From contig MEGH01000030.1 in NCBI GenBank assembly GCA_001725415.1, positions 1-62,693 on the forward strand: a stretch of 62,693 nucleotides of DNA. Direction: 5' to 3'. A program made the translations under genes and the position numbers. Below the pieces are notes generated by a model. That model was given only the letters and a program-made list of their open reading frames with translations, did no database searches and was not told the origin of the DNA. This document shows, piece after piece, positions 31,277 through 40,338 of this stretch (position 1 is its first letter; every line of letters starts with the position of its first letter). Source of the stretch: Pseudonocardia sp. SCN 73-27. Lineage in GTDB: Bacteria; Actinomycetota; Actinomycetes; Mycobacteriales; Pseudonocardiaceae.

Positions 31277-32889
31277 CCGGAGGAACGTCCGTGCTTCTGC
31301 TGGTCCTGCTGCTCGTGCCGCTGGTCGGCGCGGCGCTGGTCGCCCCGATCAAGGAGCAGACCACCGCCAAGTGGGTGGCCGTCGCGGTGTCGGTCGTCGA
31401 GCTCGCGCTCGTCGTCATCACCTGGCTGGCCTACTCGGTCCCGGCCGCCCGCAACGGCGCCCGGTTCCAGCTCGAGTTCGCCGTCGACTGGATCCCGGCC
31501 TTCGGCACCCGCTTCGCGCTCGGCATCGACGGCTTCGCGCTCGTCATGCTCGCGATCACCGCGGTCCTCGTGCCGATCGTCATGGCGTTCTCCTGGGCCG
31601 AGAAGCTCCCCGAGGGGCGCACCCAGTCCGGGTTCTACGCGCTGATCCTCGCCACCGAGGGCCTGCTGGTCGGTGTCTTCGCCGCCACCGACGTCTTCCT
31701 GTTCTACGTCTTCTTCGAGGCGATGCTCATCCCGATGTACTTCCTGATCGGGCGCTTCGGCGGCCCGCGCAGGCAGTACGCCGCGGTGAAGTTCTTCCTG
31801 TACTCGCTGCTCGGCGGCCTGATCATGCTCGCCTCGGTGATCGGCCTGTTCGTCGTCAGCGGCCGCGAGCTGGGCCAGGGCACGTTCACCTGGGTCGAGC
31901 TGCAGAAAATGGCGGCGTCGCTGCCCGAGAGCACCCAGATCTGGCTGTTCCTCGGCTTCTTCGTCGCCTTCGCGATCAAGGCGCCGCTGGTGCCGTTCCA
32001 CACCTGGCTGCCCGACGCCGGTGCCGAGGCCCCCGTCGGGGCCGGTGTGCTGCTCGTCGGCGTCCTCGACAAGGTCGGCACCTTCGGCTTCCTGCGCTAC
32101 TGCCTGCCGCTGTTCCCGCTGGCCTCGCAGAAGCTCGCGCCGCTCGTGCTCACCCTCGCGGTCATCGGCATCCTCTACGGCGGCCTGTTGGCCGTGGGGC
32201 AGACCGACATGAAGCGCTTCGTGTCGTACACCTCGATCGCGCACTTCGGCTTCATCGCGCTGGGCATCTTCGCCTTCTCCACGCAGGCGTTCAGCGGCTC
32301 GGTGCTCTACATGGTCAACCACGGTGTCTCGACGGGCATGCTGTTCATCGTCGTCGGGCTCGTGATCGCCCGCGGCGGGTCGCGGCTCGTCGGCGACTAC
32401 GGCGGTGTCCACAAGGTCGCCCCGCTGCTGGCGGGCGCGTTCCTCGTCGCCGGCCTGTCGTCGCTGGCACTGCCCGGCACCAACTCGTTCGTCAGCGAGT
32501 TCCTGGTGCTGCTGGGCTCGTTCCCGCGCCAGCCCGTCTACACGATCCTGGCGACCGTCGGCATCATCTTCGCCGCGCTCTACGTGCTCTGGATGTACCA
32601 GCGCACCATGCAGGGCCCGCTGCGTGGCTCGGCCGTGCTCGCCGCCCTCGGCGGCGGCCGCGGTGACGGGCCGGGCACCATGATCGACCCGGCCGTGGCC
32701 GCCGAGCGCGGCGCGACCGGCTTCCCCGACCTGTCCAAGCGGGAGATCGGCGTCCTGACGCCGCTGATCGTGCTGATCCTGGTGCTCGGGTTCTTCCCCG
32801 GCCCGGTGCTCGACGTGATCAACCCGACGGCAGCCGCCACGATGACCGAGGTCGGACTCACCGACCCGGTGGGAGGGGTGTCCCGGTGA
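31273..32889 (+). CDS. nuoM: NADH-quinone oxidoreductase subunit M
   Basis: 538 residues, antiporter-like proton pump subunit. Typical NuoM blocks: FYVFFEAMLIPMYFLIG with the key Glu, APLVPFHTWLPDAGAEAPVGAGVLL, QTDMKRFVSYTSIAHFGFI and LPGTNSFVSEFL. ATGA overlap with nuoL and GTGA overlap with nuoN. Confidence 0.96.
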   Translation: MTGGTSVLLLVLLLVPLVGAALVAPIKEQTTAKWVAVAVSVVELALVVITWLAYSVPAARNGARFQLEFAVDWIPAFGTRFALGIDGFALVMLAITAVLVPIVMAFSWAEKLPEGRTQSGFYALILATEGLLVGVFAATDVFLFYVFFEAMLIPMYFLIGRFGGPRRQYAAVKFFLYSLLGGLIMLASVIGLFVVSGRELGQGTFTWVELQKMAASLPESTQIWLFLGFFVAFAIKAPLVPFHTWLPDAGAEAPVGAGVLLVGVLDKVGTFGFLRYCLPLFPLASQKLAPLVLTLAVIGILYGGLLAVGQTDMKRFVSYTSIAHFGFIALGIFAFSTQAFSGSVLYMVNHGVSTGMLFIVVGLVIARGGSRLVGDYGGVHKVAPLLAGAFLVAGLSSLALPGTNSFVSEFLVLLGSFPRQPVYTILATVGIIFAALYVLWMYQRTMQGPLRGSAVLAALGGGRGDGPGTMIDPAVAAERGATGFPDLSKREIGVLTPLIVLILVLGFFPGPVLDVINPTAAATMTEVGLTDPVGGVSR

Positions 32890-34505
32890 CCCCGGTTGTT
32901 CTCGCGCAGGCGCCTGCCGACGCGATCTCCGCGCCGCCGATCGCCTACGGCGCCATCGCCCCGGTGCTGATCGTGCTGGGCGGCGCGTGCCTCGCGGTGC
33001 TCACGGAGGCATTCCTCCCGCGGCACCAGCGCTGGCCCGTCCAGGTGGCGCTCAGCCTCGTCGTCCTCGCCGCCGCGGGCGTCACCCTCGGCGTCTACGC
33101 CGGCGGCAGCCCCGCCGCGGTGACGACCCTGGGCGACGCCCTGTCCGTCGACAACCCGACGCTGTTCCTGTGGGGCACCCTGCTGCTCCTGGGCCTGGGC
33201 AGCGTCCTGCTGATCGCCGACCGCTCGGTCGAGCCGGGCGGGGCGTTCATCCCGTCGTCGGCCACCCGCGCGGCCGCGGCCGGCGGTGGTGGCGGGACCG
33301 TCACCGGCGGCGACGGCGCAGACGTCGACCGCGACTACGGCGAGCCCGGCTCCGCGCCGACGATGCAGACCGAGGTCTTCCCGTTCGCGCTGTTCGCCCT
33401 CGGTGGCATGATGGTCTTCGTCTCGGCGAACGACCTGCTGACGATGTTCATCGCCCTCGAGGTCCTGTCGCTGCCGCTGTACCTGATGTGCGGGCTGGCC
33501 CGCCGGCGTCGCCTGCTCTCGCAGGAGGCGGCCGTCAAGTACTTCCTGCTCGGCGCGTTCGCCTCGGCGTTCTTCCTCTACGGCCTCGCGCTGCTCTACG
33601 GCTACGCGGGCTCGGTCAAGCTGTCGGCGATCGCCCAGGCCGCGGCCGGCTCCGACCGCTCCGACACGCTGCTGTTCGGCGGTCTCGCGCTGCTCGTCGT
33701 CGGCCTGCTGTTCAAGGGGTCCGTCGGCCCGTTCCACACCTGGACGCCCGACGTCTACCAGGGCGCGCCCACGCCCGTCACCGCGTTCATGGCGGCCTGC
33801 ACCAAGGTCGCCGCGTTCGGCGCGATCTCGCGGGTGCTCTTCGTGGCGTTCGACACCACCCGCTGGGAGTGGCGCGGCGTCCTGTGGGCCGTCGCGATCG
33901 TGTCGATGGTCATCGGCGCCGTGCTCGGTCTCACCCAGACCGACATCAAGCGCATGATCGCCTACTCGTCGATCGCGCACGCGGGCTTCCTGCTGCTGGG
34001 CTCGATGTCGATCACCGAGCAGGGCGTGTCGGCCACGCTGTTCTACCTGCTGGCCTACGGCTTCACCACGCTCGCCGTGTTCGGCGTCATCTCGCTGGTC
34101 CGCGACTCCGACGGAGAGGCCCTCCACCTGTCCCAATGGGCGGGTCTCGCGAAGAGATCTCCGCTGCTCGCAGGGGTCATGACGTTCCTGCTGCTGGCAT
34201 TGGCGGGCATCCCGCTGACGAGCGGGTTCACCGCCAAGTTCGCCGTCTTCGCGGCGGCGCTGAACGACGGCATGGCCCCGCTCGTCGTCATCGCCCTGGT
34301 GGCCAGCGCAGTGGCGGCGTTCTTCTACCTGCGGGTGATCGTGCTCATGTACTTCAACGAGCCGGCACCCGACGGACCCACCGTCACCGTCCCCGGCGCC
34401 TTCACCACGGCGGCCATCACCCTGGGTGTCCTGGTCACGCTCCTGCTCGGCATCGTGCCGTCGCTGGCGCTGGGCATGGCCTCCGGCGGCCCCTTCTCCG
34501 GATGA
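32886..34505 (+). CDS. nuoN: NADH-quinone oxidoreductase subunit N
   Basis: 539 residues, antiporter-like proton pump subunit. Motifs: FIALEVLSLPLYLMCG, QEAAVKYFLLGAFASAFFLYG, GPFHTWTPDVYQGAPTPVTAFMA, LGLTQTDIKRMIAYSSIAHAGFLLLG. Between the third and fourth helices (~120-160) there is an insertion rich in Gly/Ala/Asp that interrupts the usual compact loop. Last gene of the nuo operon; the polyprenyl synthase gene starts 17 bases later. Confidence 0.96.
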   Translation: MTPVVLAQAPADAISAPPIAYGAIAPVLIVLGGACLAVLTEAFLPRHQRWPVQVALSLVVLAAAGVTLGVYAGGSPAAVTTLGDALSVDNPTLFLWGTLLLLGLGSVLLIADRSVEPGGAFIPSSATRAAAAGGGGGTVTGGDGADVDRDYGEPGSAPTMQTEVFPFALFALGGMMVFVSANDLLTMFIALEVLSLPLYLMCGLARRRRLLSQEAAVKYFLLGAFASAFFLYGLALLYGYAGSVKLSAIAQAAAGSDRSDTLLFGGLALLVVGLLFKGSVGPFHTWTPDVYQGAPTPVTAFMAACTKVAAFGAISRVLFVAFDTTRWEWRGVLWAVAIVSMVIGAVLGLTQTDIKRMIAYSSIAHAGFLLLGSMSITEQGVSATLFYLLAYGFTTLAVFGVISLVRDSDGEALHLSQWAGLAKRSPLLAGVMTFLLLALAGIPLTSGFTAKFAVFAAALNDGMAPLVVIALVASAVAAFFYLRVIVLMYFNEPAPDGPTVTVPGAFTTAAITLGVLVTLLLGIVPSLALGMASGGPFSG

Positions 34506-34510
34506 GTTCG

Positions 34511-34516
34511 TAGGCT
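34511..34516 (+). promoter_or_regulatory. -10-like box before the polyprenyl synthase gene
   Basis: TAGGCT ends 6 bases before the GTG at 34523. GGAGGG directly abuts the start, too close to serve as a ribosome binding site, so a leaderless start within or after the nuo transcript is likely. Confidence 0.35.
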
Positions 34517-34522
34517 GGAGGG

Positions 34523-35518
34523 GTGGAGACGCACATCGTCGCGGGAGTCGAGGTCGGCGACCCCGTACTGGCCGCCGTCACGACCGACGGCCTCAAGCGG
34601 GTCGAGGACCTCCTGCACCGCGAGGTGCAGGCCGAGTACCACTTCGTCGCGGAGACGTCGCTGCACCTGATCGACGCGGGTGGAAAGCGGTTCAGGCCGC
34701 TCTTCACCCTGCTCTCGGCGCAGGTGGGGCCCCGTCCCGACAGCGACGAGGTGGTCACGGCCGCGGCCGTCGTGGAGCTCGTGCACCTGGCGACGCTCTA
34801 CCACGACGACGTGATGGACTCCGCGACGATGCGTCGCGGCGCCGAGAGCGCCAACTCGCGGTGGGACAACACCGTCGCGATCCTCACCGGCGACTTCCTG
34901 TTCGCGCACGCGTCGCGGCTCGTGGCCGACCTCGGGCCCGACGCGGTGCGGATCATCGCCGAGACGTTCGCCGAGCTCGTCACGGGGCAGATGCGGGAGA
35001 CCCGCGGCCCCGGCCCGGCCGACGACCCCGTGGAGCACTACCTGCGGGTCGTCGCGGAGAAGACGGGCTCGCTCATCGCCACCTCCGGCCGCTACGGCGG
35101 GATGTTCTCCGGCTGCACGCGAGAGCAGACCGAGTCGTTGCGCCGCTTCGGCGCCACCATCGGCACGGCCTTCCAGATCTCCGACGACGTCATCGACATC
35201 GCGTCGCCGTCGGACGACTCGGGCAAGACCCCGGGCACCGACCTGCGCGAAGGCGTCCAGACCCTGCCGATGCTCTACGCGCTGCAGGAGCCGGGCGCCG
35301 ACCGGCTGCGCCACCTGCTGTCGCGCCCGATCAGCGACGACGCCGAGGTCGAGGAGGCGCTCGACCTCCTGCGCACGGGCCCGGGCCTCGACCGTTCCCG
35401 GGAGACGCTCGCCCGCTACGCCGAGGAGTCCCGCGCGCAGCTGGCGATCCTGCCCGACTGTGCCGCCACCTCGGCGCTGGCGACGCTGACGGCGTACGTC
35501 GTCGAGCGCACGGGCTGA
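34523..35518 (+). CDS. Long-chain (E)-polyprenyl diphosphate synthase, probably for the menaquinone side chain
   Basis: 331-residue all-alpha trans-prenyltransferase. First Asp-rich motif DDVMD (Asp95-Asp99) and second DDVID (~217), with GGKRFRPL binding isopentenyl diphosphate. Small residues before the first motif (HLATLYHDDVMD) fit a long-chain product, as in GrcC/HepB-type heptaprenyl to nonaprenyl synthases. Its place directly after nuoN, near menG, menD and menB, argues for the menaquinone side chain. Chain length cannot be fixed from sequence. Menaquinone is the substrate of the complex encoded just upstream. Confidence 0.9.
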   Translation: METHIVAGVEVGDPVLAAVTTDGLKRVEDLLHREVQAEYHFVAETSLHLIDAGGKRFRPLFTLLSAQVGPRPDSDEVVTAAAVVELVHLATLYHDDVMDSATMRRGAESANSRWDNTVAILTGDFLFAHASRLVADLGPDAVRIIAETFAELVTGQMRETRGPGPADDPVEHYLRVVAEKTGSLIATSGRYGGMFSGCTREQTESLRRFGATIGTAFQISDDVIDIASPSDDSGKTPGTDLREGVQTLPMLYALQEPGADRLRHLLSRPISDDAEVEEALDLLRTGPGLDRSRETLARYAEESRAQLAILPDCAATSALATLTAYVVERTG

Positions 35519-35543
35519 CGTCTCCGCAGGGCCGGGTCGCGCG

Positions 35544-36491
35544 TCAGGTCGACGTCGCGACCGGCTCCGCGGCGCGGGCAGCGGCCCGTCGCCGGTGGTC
35601 GTCGCGCAGCATGTCGACGCTGAACACCGCCAGCGCCGACCACACCAGCGCGAACCCGATCCACCGGCTCGCCGGCATGTCCTCGCGCGCCACCACGACC
35701 GCGTACAGGAACTGCAGCACCGGGTTCACGTACATCAGCAGGCCCGTAACGGTCAGCGGCACCCGCCGCGCCCCGATCCCGTAGAGCAGCATCGGCACGA
35801 CCGTCACGAGGCCCGACGCCACCATCAGCGACGTGTGCCCGGCGCCGTGCCCGAACGTGCCGTGACCACTCGCCATGATCACGACAGCGGTTGCGAGCGC
35901 GACGGGCCCCAGGACGACGCCCTCGGCGGTCAGCCCGGCCGTCGCGTCGACGGGAACGGTCTTCTTGATCAACCCGTACAGGCCGAACGACACCGCGATC
36001 GTCAGCCCGATCCACGGCACCCTCCCGTTGTCGACGGCCACGATCGCCACCGCGACCGCCGCCATGCCGACGGCCACCCACTGCGCCGGACGCAACCGCT
36101 CCCGCAGCACCACCACTCCGAGCAGGACACTCACCAGCGGACTCACGAAGTAGCCGAGCGCCGCCTCCAGGACGTGCCCGAGCTGTACCAGGACGATGAA
36201 CCCGCCCCAGTTGACCGTGATCAGCACCGCGCCCGTCGCGATCGCCAGCCACGTCCGCGGCCGCAGCCCCCGCAGCTGCGACCAGCCGCGGACCGCCGCC
36301 AGCACCCCGAACATGATCAACGACGTCCACAGGATCCGCTGGGCCAGGATCTCGAGCGGCCCGGCCGGCGTCATCATCGCCCAGAACGCGGGCAGCAACC
36401 CCCACAGCGTGTTCGCCGCCGCGGCCGCCGCGAGACCGGTGCGATCGACCGCCTCGGTGCCGGCGGAATCGGTGGCGCTCACGACCTCCAT
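35544..36491 (-). CDS. rarD: RarD-type EamA transporter
   Basis: 315 residues with ten hydrophobic helices. RarD-type signatures: NTLWGLLPAFWA near the N-terminus, LEILAQRILWTSL, ITVNWGGFIVLV, ALGYFVSPLVSVLLGV and GLLMYVNPVLQFLYAV. RarD proteins are DMT-superfamily permeases of unproved substrate, named for chloramphenicol sensitivity in other bacteria. Convergent with the polyprenyl synthase gene (25 bases between stops). The gap of 191 bases upstream of it (36492-36682) holds no recognisable feature. Confidence 0.88.
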   Translation of the reverse strand: MEVVSATDSAGTEAVDRTGLAAAAAANTLWGLLPAFWAMMTPAGPLEILAQRILWTSLIMFGVLAAVRGWSQLRGLRPRTWLAIATGAVLITVNWGGFIVLVQLGHVLEAALGYFVSPLVSVLLGVVVLRERLRPAQWVAVGMAAVAVAIVAVDNGRVPWIGLTIAVSFGLYGLIKKTVPVDATAGLTAEGVVLGPVALATAVVIMASGHGTFGHGAGHTSLMVASGLVTVVPMLLYGIGARRVPLTVTGLLMYVNPVLQFLYAVVVAREDMPASRWIGFALVWSALAVFSVDMLRDDHRRRAAARAAEPVATST

Positions 36492-36682
36492 GAGAACATT
36501 CCACTGGCCGGGCCAGCGGGGTGAAGCGCGTCACCCGTCGGAGACGATCTCCAGGCGCCGGCACGGTCGCGACGGCCCGCTCCCTGATGCGCGCCGTGAC
36601 CGCCGGGTCGGGCGTCGTGTCCTCCACCCCCGGCTGCCGAATCCCACCGCACACCACCCGCGTGCCGTGCGCGGGCGGTGGG

Positions 36683-37336
36683 TTACTGCGCGCTGATCTC
36701 GACGCGGCGGCTCGCGGCGGCCGTCTGCAGGGGGTCGGCGTTGCCGCGGCCCGCCACCGCGAACCGTGACGGGTCCACGCCGCCGGCCCGCAGGGCGTCG
36801 CCGACGGCCTGGGCGCGCTGCTCGGACAATGCCTGCGCCACCGACGGCGGGCCCGGGGTGTCGGCGGCGTGCCCGATGAGCCGCACCCGCGCGCCCGGGT
36901 TGGCGACGAGCCATCGCCCCACCCTTGTGACGGTGTCGGCGGCGGGGCCCAGCAGGGCGGCGCTGTCGGCGGCGAACGTGACGGGTGCGGCGCCGGCGAG
37001 GAGCGTGGGGAGGTCGGGGCCGGTCGAGGATGCGGTCGGTGGGTCTGCGGTCGCCGAGACCGCGCGCACGCCGGTCACGTCCTCGACGACGTCGCGAGCC
37101 CGGGCGAGGGCGTCGGCGGGAACTGCGGTGAGGTCGACGTCGCGACCCGACACGGCGACGCCGATCCCGCCGAGCCCGGCCGCGGCGAGCGCGGCCGAGG
37201 TGCGGGAGGCGATGTCGTCGGCGATCCGGGGCGCCGGCCACAGCAGCGCGAGCCCCGCCAGCAGCGCCGGGACCACGACGACCGCCGGCAGCCACACCGA
37301 CAGCAGTCGTCCGGGTCGCGACGCGTGCGAGGCCAT
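36683..37336 (-). CDS. OmpA-domain membrane protein (ArfA-like)
   Basis: 217 residues: a single N-terminal membrane helix (VWLPAVVVVPALLAGLALLW), a middle BON-like segment with VEDVTGV, and a C-terminal OmpA/MotB peptidoglycan-binding domain (VTFAADSAALLGPAADTV, RVRLIGHAADTPG, LSEQRAQAVGDALRAGGVDPSR, GRGNADPL). The plan resembles mycobacterial ArfA (Rv0899). It probably links the membrane to the cell wall. A GTG at 37363 in the same frame would add nine residues; neither start has a clear ribosome binding site. Confidence 0.8.
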   Translation of the reverse strand: MASHASRPGRLLSVWLPAVVVVPALLAGLALLWPAPRIADDIASRTSAALAAAGLGGIGVAVSGRDVDLTAVPADALARARDVVEDVTGVRAVSATADPPTASSTGPDLPTLLAGAAPVTFAADSAALLGPAADTVTRVGRWLVANPGARVRLIGHAADTPGPPSVAQALSEQRAQAVGDALRAGGVDPSRFAVAGRGNADPLQTAAASRRVEISAQ

Positions 37337-37403
37337 CGGCGCATCCCACCACCCCCGTGTCACGGCGGGGTCACGCTCCGCAACACTCGGCCCCGAACGT
37401 GGT

Positions 37404-37456
37404 GCGCAACCTCATGACTGTCCCGGCCCCCTCTCCGGACGGCAAAGAGGTTGCGC
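37404..37456. repeat. Dispersed palindromic repeat, family 1 (copy 3)
   Basis: GCGCAACCTC (37404-37413) and GAGGTTGCGC (37447-37456), with inner CTGTCCCG and CTCTCCGGACG shared with copy 4. Upstream of the OmpA-domain gene. Confidence 0.8.
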
Positions 37457-37489
37457 GCGGATCCGGCTCACCGCCGGCGCCCCAACGCC

Positions 37490-37540
37490 GCGCAACCTCA
37501 GCGCTGTCCCGACTCTCTCCGGACGACCGTGAGGTTGCGC
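37490..37540. repeat. Dispersed palindromic repeat, family 1 (copy 4)
   Basis: GCGCAACCTCA (37490-37500) and TGAGGTTGCGC (37530-37540), 34 bases after copy 3 in the same orientation. It ends 25 bases from the TetR gene stop, on the 3' side of that gene. Confidence 0.8.
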
Positions 37541-37565
37541 GCGGACAGGCGCCGGACCTCTGGAG

Positions 37566-38144
37566 CTAGCCGCGGGGGAGGAGGCCGGCCACGAGGGCGT
37601 CGACGACGTCGTCGGTCGGGGTGTCGGGGTCGATCGAGACGGTGAGCCGGTCGAACAGCAAGCCGTCGACGGCGTAGTGGAACAGTGCGATCTCGGCGGC
37701 ACCGCCGGGCAGCCCGGCGGCCTCGTTGTAGGCGACGTCGCCGGCGTACCCCTCGCGCAGCACCGCGCCCATGAGCTCGGCGACCTCGGGGCGGCGCGCG
37801 GCCTCGAGGCGCAGCTCGAACCAGGCGAGCGTGACGCGGGGGTCGGCGGTGAGGCGTCGGACGATGTCGCGCAGGTGGGCGGCGTAGGAGGCGTGGTCGG
37901 GGGTGCGTGCGCCGAGCTCGGCGAGGGTCTGGGGCTCGGGGGCGAAGCGTTCGCCGATGCGGCGCACCAGGCCCTCGAGGAGCTCGGCGCGGGAGCGGAA
38001 GTAGTTGGAGGTGGTGCCGGCGGGGACGCCGGCCTGGCGGTCGACGGCGCGGTGGGTGAGCCCGCGGGCGCCGTCGGCGGCCAGTACCGCGAGTCCTGCG
38101 TCGGCCAGTTCGGCGCGTCGGTCGTCGTTCCTCGCCACGCGCAC
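37566..38144 (-). CDS. TetR/AcrR family transcriptional regulator
   Basis: 192 residues. N-terminal HTH: RAELADAGLAVLAADGARGLTHRAVDRQAGVPAGTTSNYFRSRAEL-type arrangement with the recognition helix at TTSNYFRSR; ligand-binding C-terminal domain of the TetR_C type. It diverges from the RibD-like reductase gene, and an inverted repeat between them probably is its operator. Likely an autoregulated repressor of itself and the reductase. GTG start at 38144; a second GTG two codons later is possible. Confidence 0.88.
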   Translation of the reverse strand: MRVARNDDRRAELADAGLAVLAADGARGLTHRAVDRQAGVPAGTTSNYFRSRAELLEGLVRRIGERFAPEPQTLAELGARTPDHASYAAHLRDIVRRLTADPRVTLAWFELRLEAARRPEVAELMGAVLREGYAGDVAYNEAAGLPGGAAEIALFHYAVDGLLFDRLTVSIDPDTPTDDVVDALVAGLLPRG

Positions 38145-38164
38145 AGGCTAGCTCGACCACGACA

Positions 38165-38193
38165 GCTGTTGTACTCTCGCGAACCACAACAGC
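38165..38193. promoter_or_regulatory. Probable TetR operator
   Basis: GCTGTTGT (38165-38172) and ACAACAGC (38186-38193), perfect 8-base arms 13 bases apart, in the 68-base gap between the divergent TetR and reductase genes. Confidence 0.55.
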
Positions 38194-38212
38194 AGTAGTG
38201 ATCGGAGAGCGC

Positions 38213-38788
38213 GTGCGGGAACTGACCTACTACGTCGCCGTGTCGCTCGACGGGCGCATCGCGGGCCCGGACGGCGACTTCTCGGCCTTCCCCGTCGAGG
38301 GCGACCACATCGAGATGATCCTCCGCGACTACCGGGACACGGTGCCGAAGGTCGGGCTCGACGCGATGGGGCTGACGGCCGACGGTTTGCGGTTCGACAC
38401 CACGCTCATGGGCTGGAGCACGTACGCGGCGGGCCTGGCCGCGACCGACGACCCCTACCCGCACACCCGGCAGTACGTCTTCTCCCGCACGCGCACCGCG
38501 GCCGACGTCCCGGCCGGAATCACCGTCACGGCCGAGGACCCGGTCGCGGTCGTCCGCCGGCTCAAGGCCGAGCCCGGCACCGGCATCTGGCTGTGCGGCG
38601 GCGGCAAGCTGGCGGCGGCACTCGCCGGGGAGATCGACCGGCTGGTGCTGAAGGTCAACCCGGTCGTGCTGGGCGCCGGGGTCCCGTTGTTCGACGGCGG
38701 CGGCTACGACCCGGCGGCGTTCACCCTGACGGCATCGACCCCGTACCGGTCGGGCGTCGTCGTCGACGAGTACGCCCGGCAGGGCTGA
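38213..38788 (+). CDS. RibD C-terminal domain / dihydrofolate reductase-like protein
   Basis: 191 residues with the DHFR-like RibD_C fold: ELTYYVAVSLDGRIAGPDGD at the N-terminus, TTLMGWSTYAAGL, VFSRTR, and the NADPH-binding GIWLCGGGKLAAALAGEIDRL. Such stand-alone proteins (YyaP/YwjB type) are putative reductases of unknown substrate, not true DHFR or RibD. GTG at 38213 follows GGAG at 38204; a GTG at 38198 is in frame but has no site. Probably controlled by the divergent TetR protein. Confidence 0.85.
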   Translation: MRELTYYVAVSLDGRIAGPDGDFSAFPVEGDHIEMILRDYRDTVPKVGLDAMGLTADGLRFDTTLMGWSTYAAGLAATDDPYPHTRQYVFSRTRTAADVPAGITVTAEDPVAVVRRLKAEPGTGIWLCGGGKLAAALAGEIDRLVLKVNPVVLGAGVPLFDGGGYDPAAFTLTASTPYRSGVVVDEYARQG

Positions 38789-38821
38789 ACGGCGCTACGG
38801 TGTCGCCCTGGAGGTGCACCG

Positions 38822-39241
38822 ATGGCGTGGCTGTTCGGGCAGGTCTGGTTGCTGTGCCTGGTCGCGTTCCTGCTGGGTGCGGCGGTGACGTGGGTGGCGT
38901 TCGTCGTCCCGGCCCGTCGGGCCTCGCGCCGGCGCCCGCTGGTCGACCACGAGTGGAACCCCACCCCGCCGATGGGGATGCGTCCGCAGCAGCCGACGCG
39001 CCACGCCCGCGGCGCTGGGCTGTCGCAGCAGCCGCCGCCGGACGTCCCGCTCGCAGGTCTCAACTCCGCGCTGGCCGCCCTCGACGCCTGGAACGGCCCG
39101 GCCGGGGTGCGTCCGGGCACGGCGGAGGAGGCGACCAGCGCGCTGGAGAAGCTGGGTGTCGGCGCGCCACCACCCGAGCCGGTCGAGGAACCGGCGGCCC
39201 CGCCGCCGGTTCCTGCGCCTCAGCAATCGCCCGAGAACTAG
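38822..39241 (+). CDS. Small membrane-anchored protein of unknown function
   Basis: 139 residues: one N-terminal membrane helix (WLFGQVWLLCLVAFLLGAAVTWVAFVV), a basic cytoplasmic stretch (RRASRRR), then a Pro-rich, probably disordered tail with a short helical part (LNSALAALDAW). GGAGGTG precedes the ATG and TACGGT lies further upstream. It resembles proteins commonly seen in Pseudonocardiaceae, but I know of no function. Its TAG overlaps the convergent korB stop. Confidence 0.7.
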   Translation: MAWLFGQVWLLCLVAFLLGAAVTWVAFVVPARRASRRRPLVDHEWNPTPPMGMRPQQPTRHARGAGLSQQPPPDVPLAGLNSALAALDAWNGPAGVRPGTAEEATSALEKLGVGAPPPEPVEEPAAPPPVPAPQQSPEN

Positions 39242-40338
39242 CCCGCGACGGTCCAGGTGTCGCGGCCGTTGAGCAGCGACTGCAGGTCGGGCGTGCCGCC
39301 CTCCTTCGCCTGGGCCACCTGCGCCCGTGCGGCGTCGTCGTAGGTCGCCCGCGACGTGTCGCGGAAGATCCCGGTGACGGTGTGGGTGAGATCCTGGTCG
39401 GACAGCCGTGACAGGGCGAAGGCCAGCTCGTGGCTGCCCGCGTCGTGCACGACGATCTGGGACGGGTCCACCGACGCCGCGTCGACGACCTTCAGAGCCA
39501 GCCCGTCGGCCACGACGGCGTGGCTGCCCAGGCCGTCCTCGCCCGGGGGGCCGAAGCGGATCGGCTCGCCGTGCGTGAGGGGGACGATCCGGTTCTCCTT
39601 GCCGTCCTTGCGCAGGACGTCGAAGCTGCCGTCGTTGAAGATCGGGCAGTCCTGCAGGATCTCGACGAGTGCGGTGCCGCGGTGTGCGGCGGCCGCGCCG
39701 AGGACGGCGGTGAGGTTCTTGCGGTCGCTGTCGATCGCCCGCCCGACGAACGTCGCCTCGGCGCCGAGCGCCATCGACACCGGGTTGAACGGGTGGTCGA
39801 TCGAGCCCATCGGCGTCGACTTGGTGACCTTGCCCTGCTCCGACGTCGGCGAGTACTGGCCCTTGGTGAGCCCGTAGATCCGGTTGTTGAACAGCAGGAT
39901 CTTGAGGTTCACGTTGCGCCGCAACGCGTGGATCAGGTGGTTGCCGCCGATGGAGAGGGCGTCGCCGTCGCCGGTGACGACCCAGACCGACAGGTCGGGC
40001 CGGGTGATGGCCAGCCCCGTCGCGATGGTCGGGGCGCGGCCGTGGATCGAGTGCATCCCGTAGGTGTTGAGGTAGTACGGGAAGCGCGAGCTGCAGCCGA
40101 TGCCCGACACGAAGACGGTGTTCTCGCGCTTGATGCCGAGCGTCGGCAGGAAGGACCGGACGGCTGCGAGCACGGCGTAGTCGCCGCAGCCCGGGCACCA
40201 CCGGACCTCCTGGTCGGAGGTGAAGTCCTTGGCGGACTGCGCCTGGTCGGCGAGCGGCACGCCGTCGAGGCCCCCGATGCCGGGCAGCCCGAGGTCGACG
40301 AGCGCGCCCAGCGCGGGCGAGGTCTGCTGGTCGGTCAT
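39238..40338 (-). CDS. korB: 2-oxoacid:ferredoxin oxidoreductase, beta subunit (KorB)
   Basis: 366 residues, the thiamine-diphosphate subunit. [14 protein letters not shown] provides cluster-proximal cysteines, and [20 protein letters not shown] is the ThDP/Mg motif; [19 protein letters not shown] is typical for the 2-oxoglutarate branch. With KorA it converts 2-oxoglutarate to succinyl-CoA with reduction of ferredoxin, as shown for mycobacterial KorAB; this substrate is inferred by family. Translationally coupled to korA by an ATGA overlap at 40335-40338. Confidence 0.93.
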   Translation of the reverse strand: MTDQQTSPALGALVDLGLPGIGGLDGVPLADQAQSAKDFTSDQEVRWCPGCGDYAVLAAVRSFLPTLGIKRENTVFVSGIGCSSRFPYYLNTYGMHSIHGRAPTIATGLAITRPDLSVWVVTGDGDALSIGGNHLIHALRRNVNLKILLFNNRIYGLTKGQYSPTSEQGKVTKSTPMGSIDHPFNPVSMALGAEATFVGRAIDSDRKNLTAVLGAAAAHRGTALVEILQDCPIFNDGSFDVLRKDGKENRIVPLTHGEPIRFGPPGEDGLGSHAVVADGLALKVVDAASVDPSQIVVHDAGSHELAFALSRLSDQDLTHTVTGIFRDTSRATYDDAARAQVAQAKEGGTPDLQSLLNGRDTWTVAG

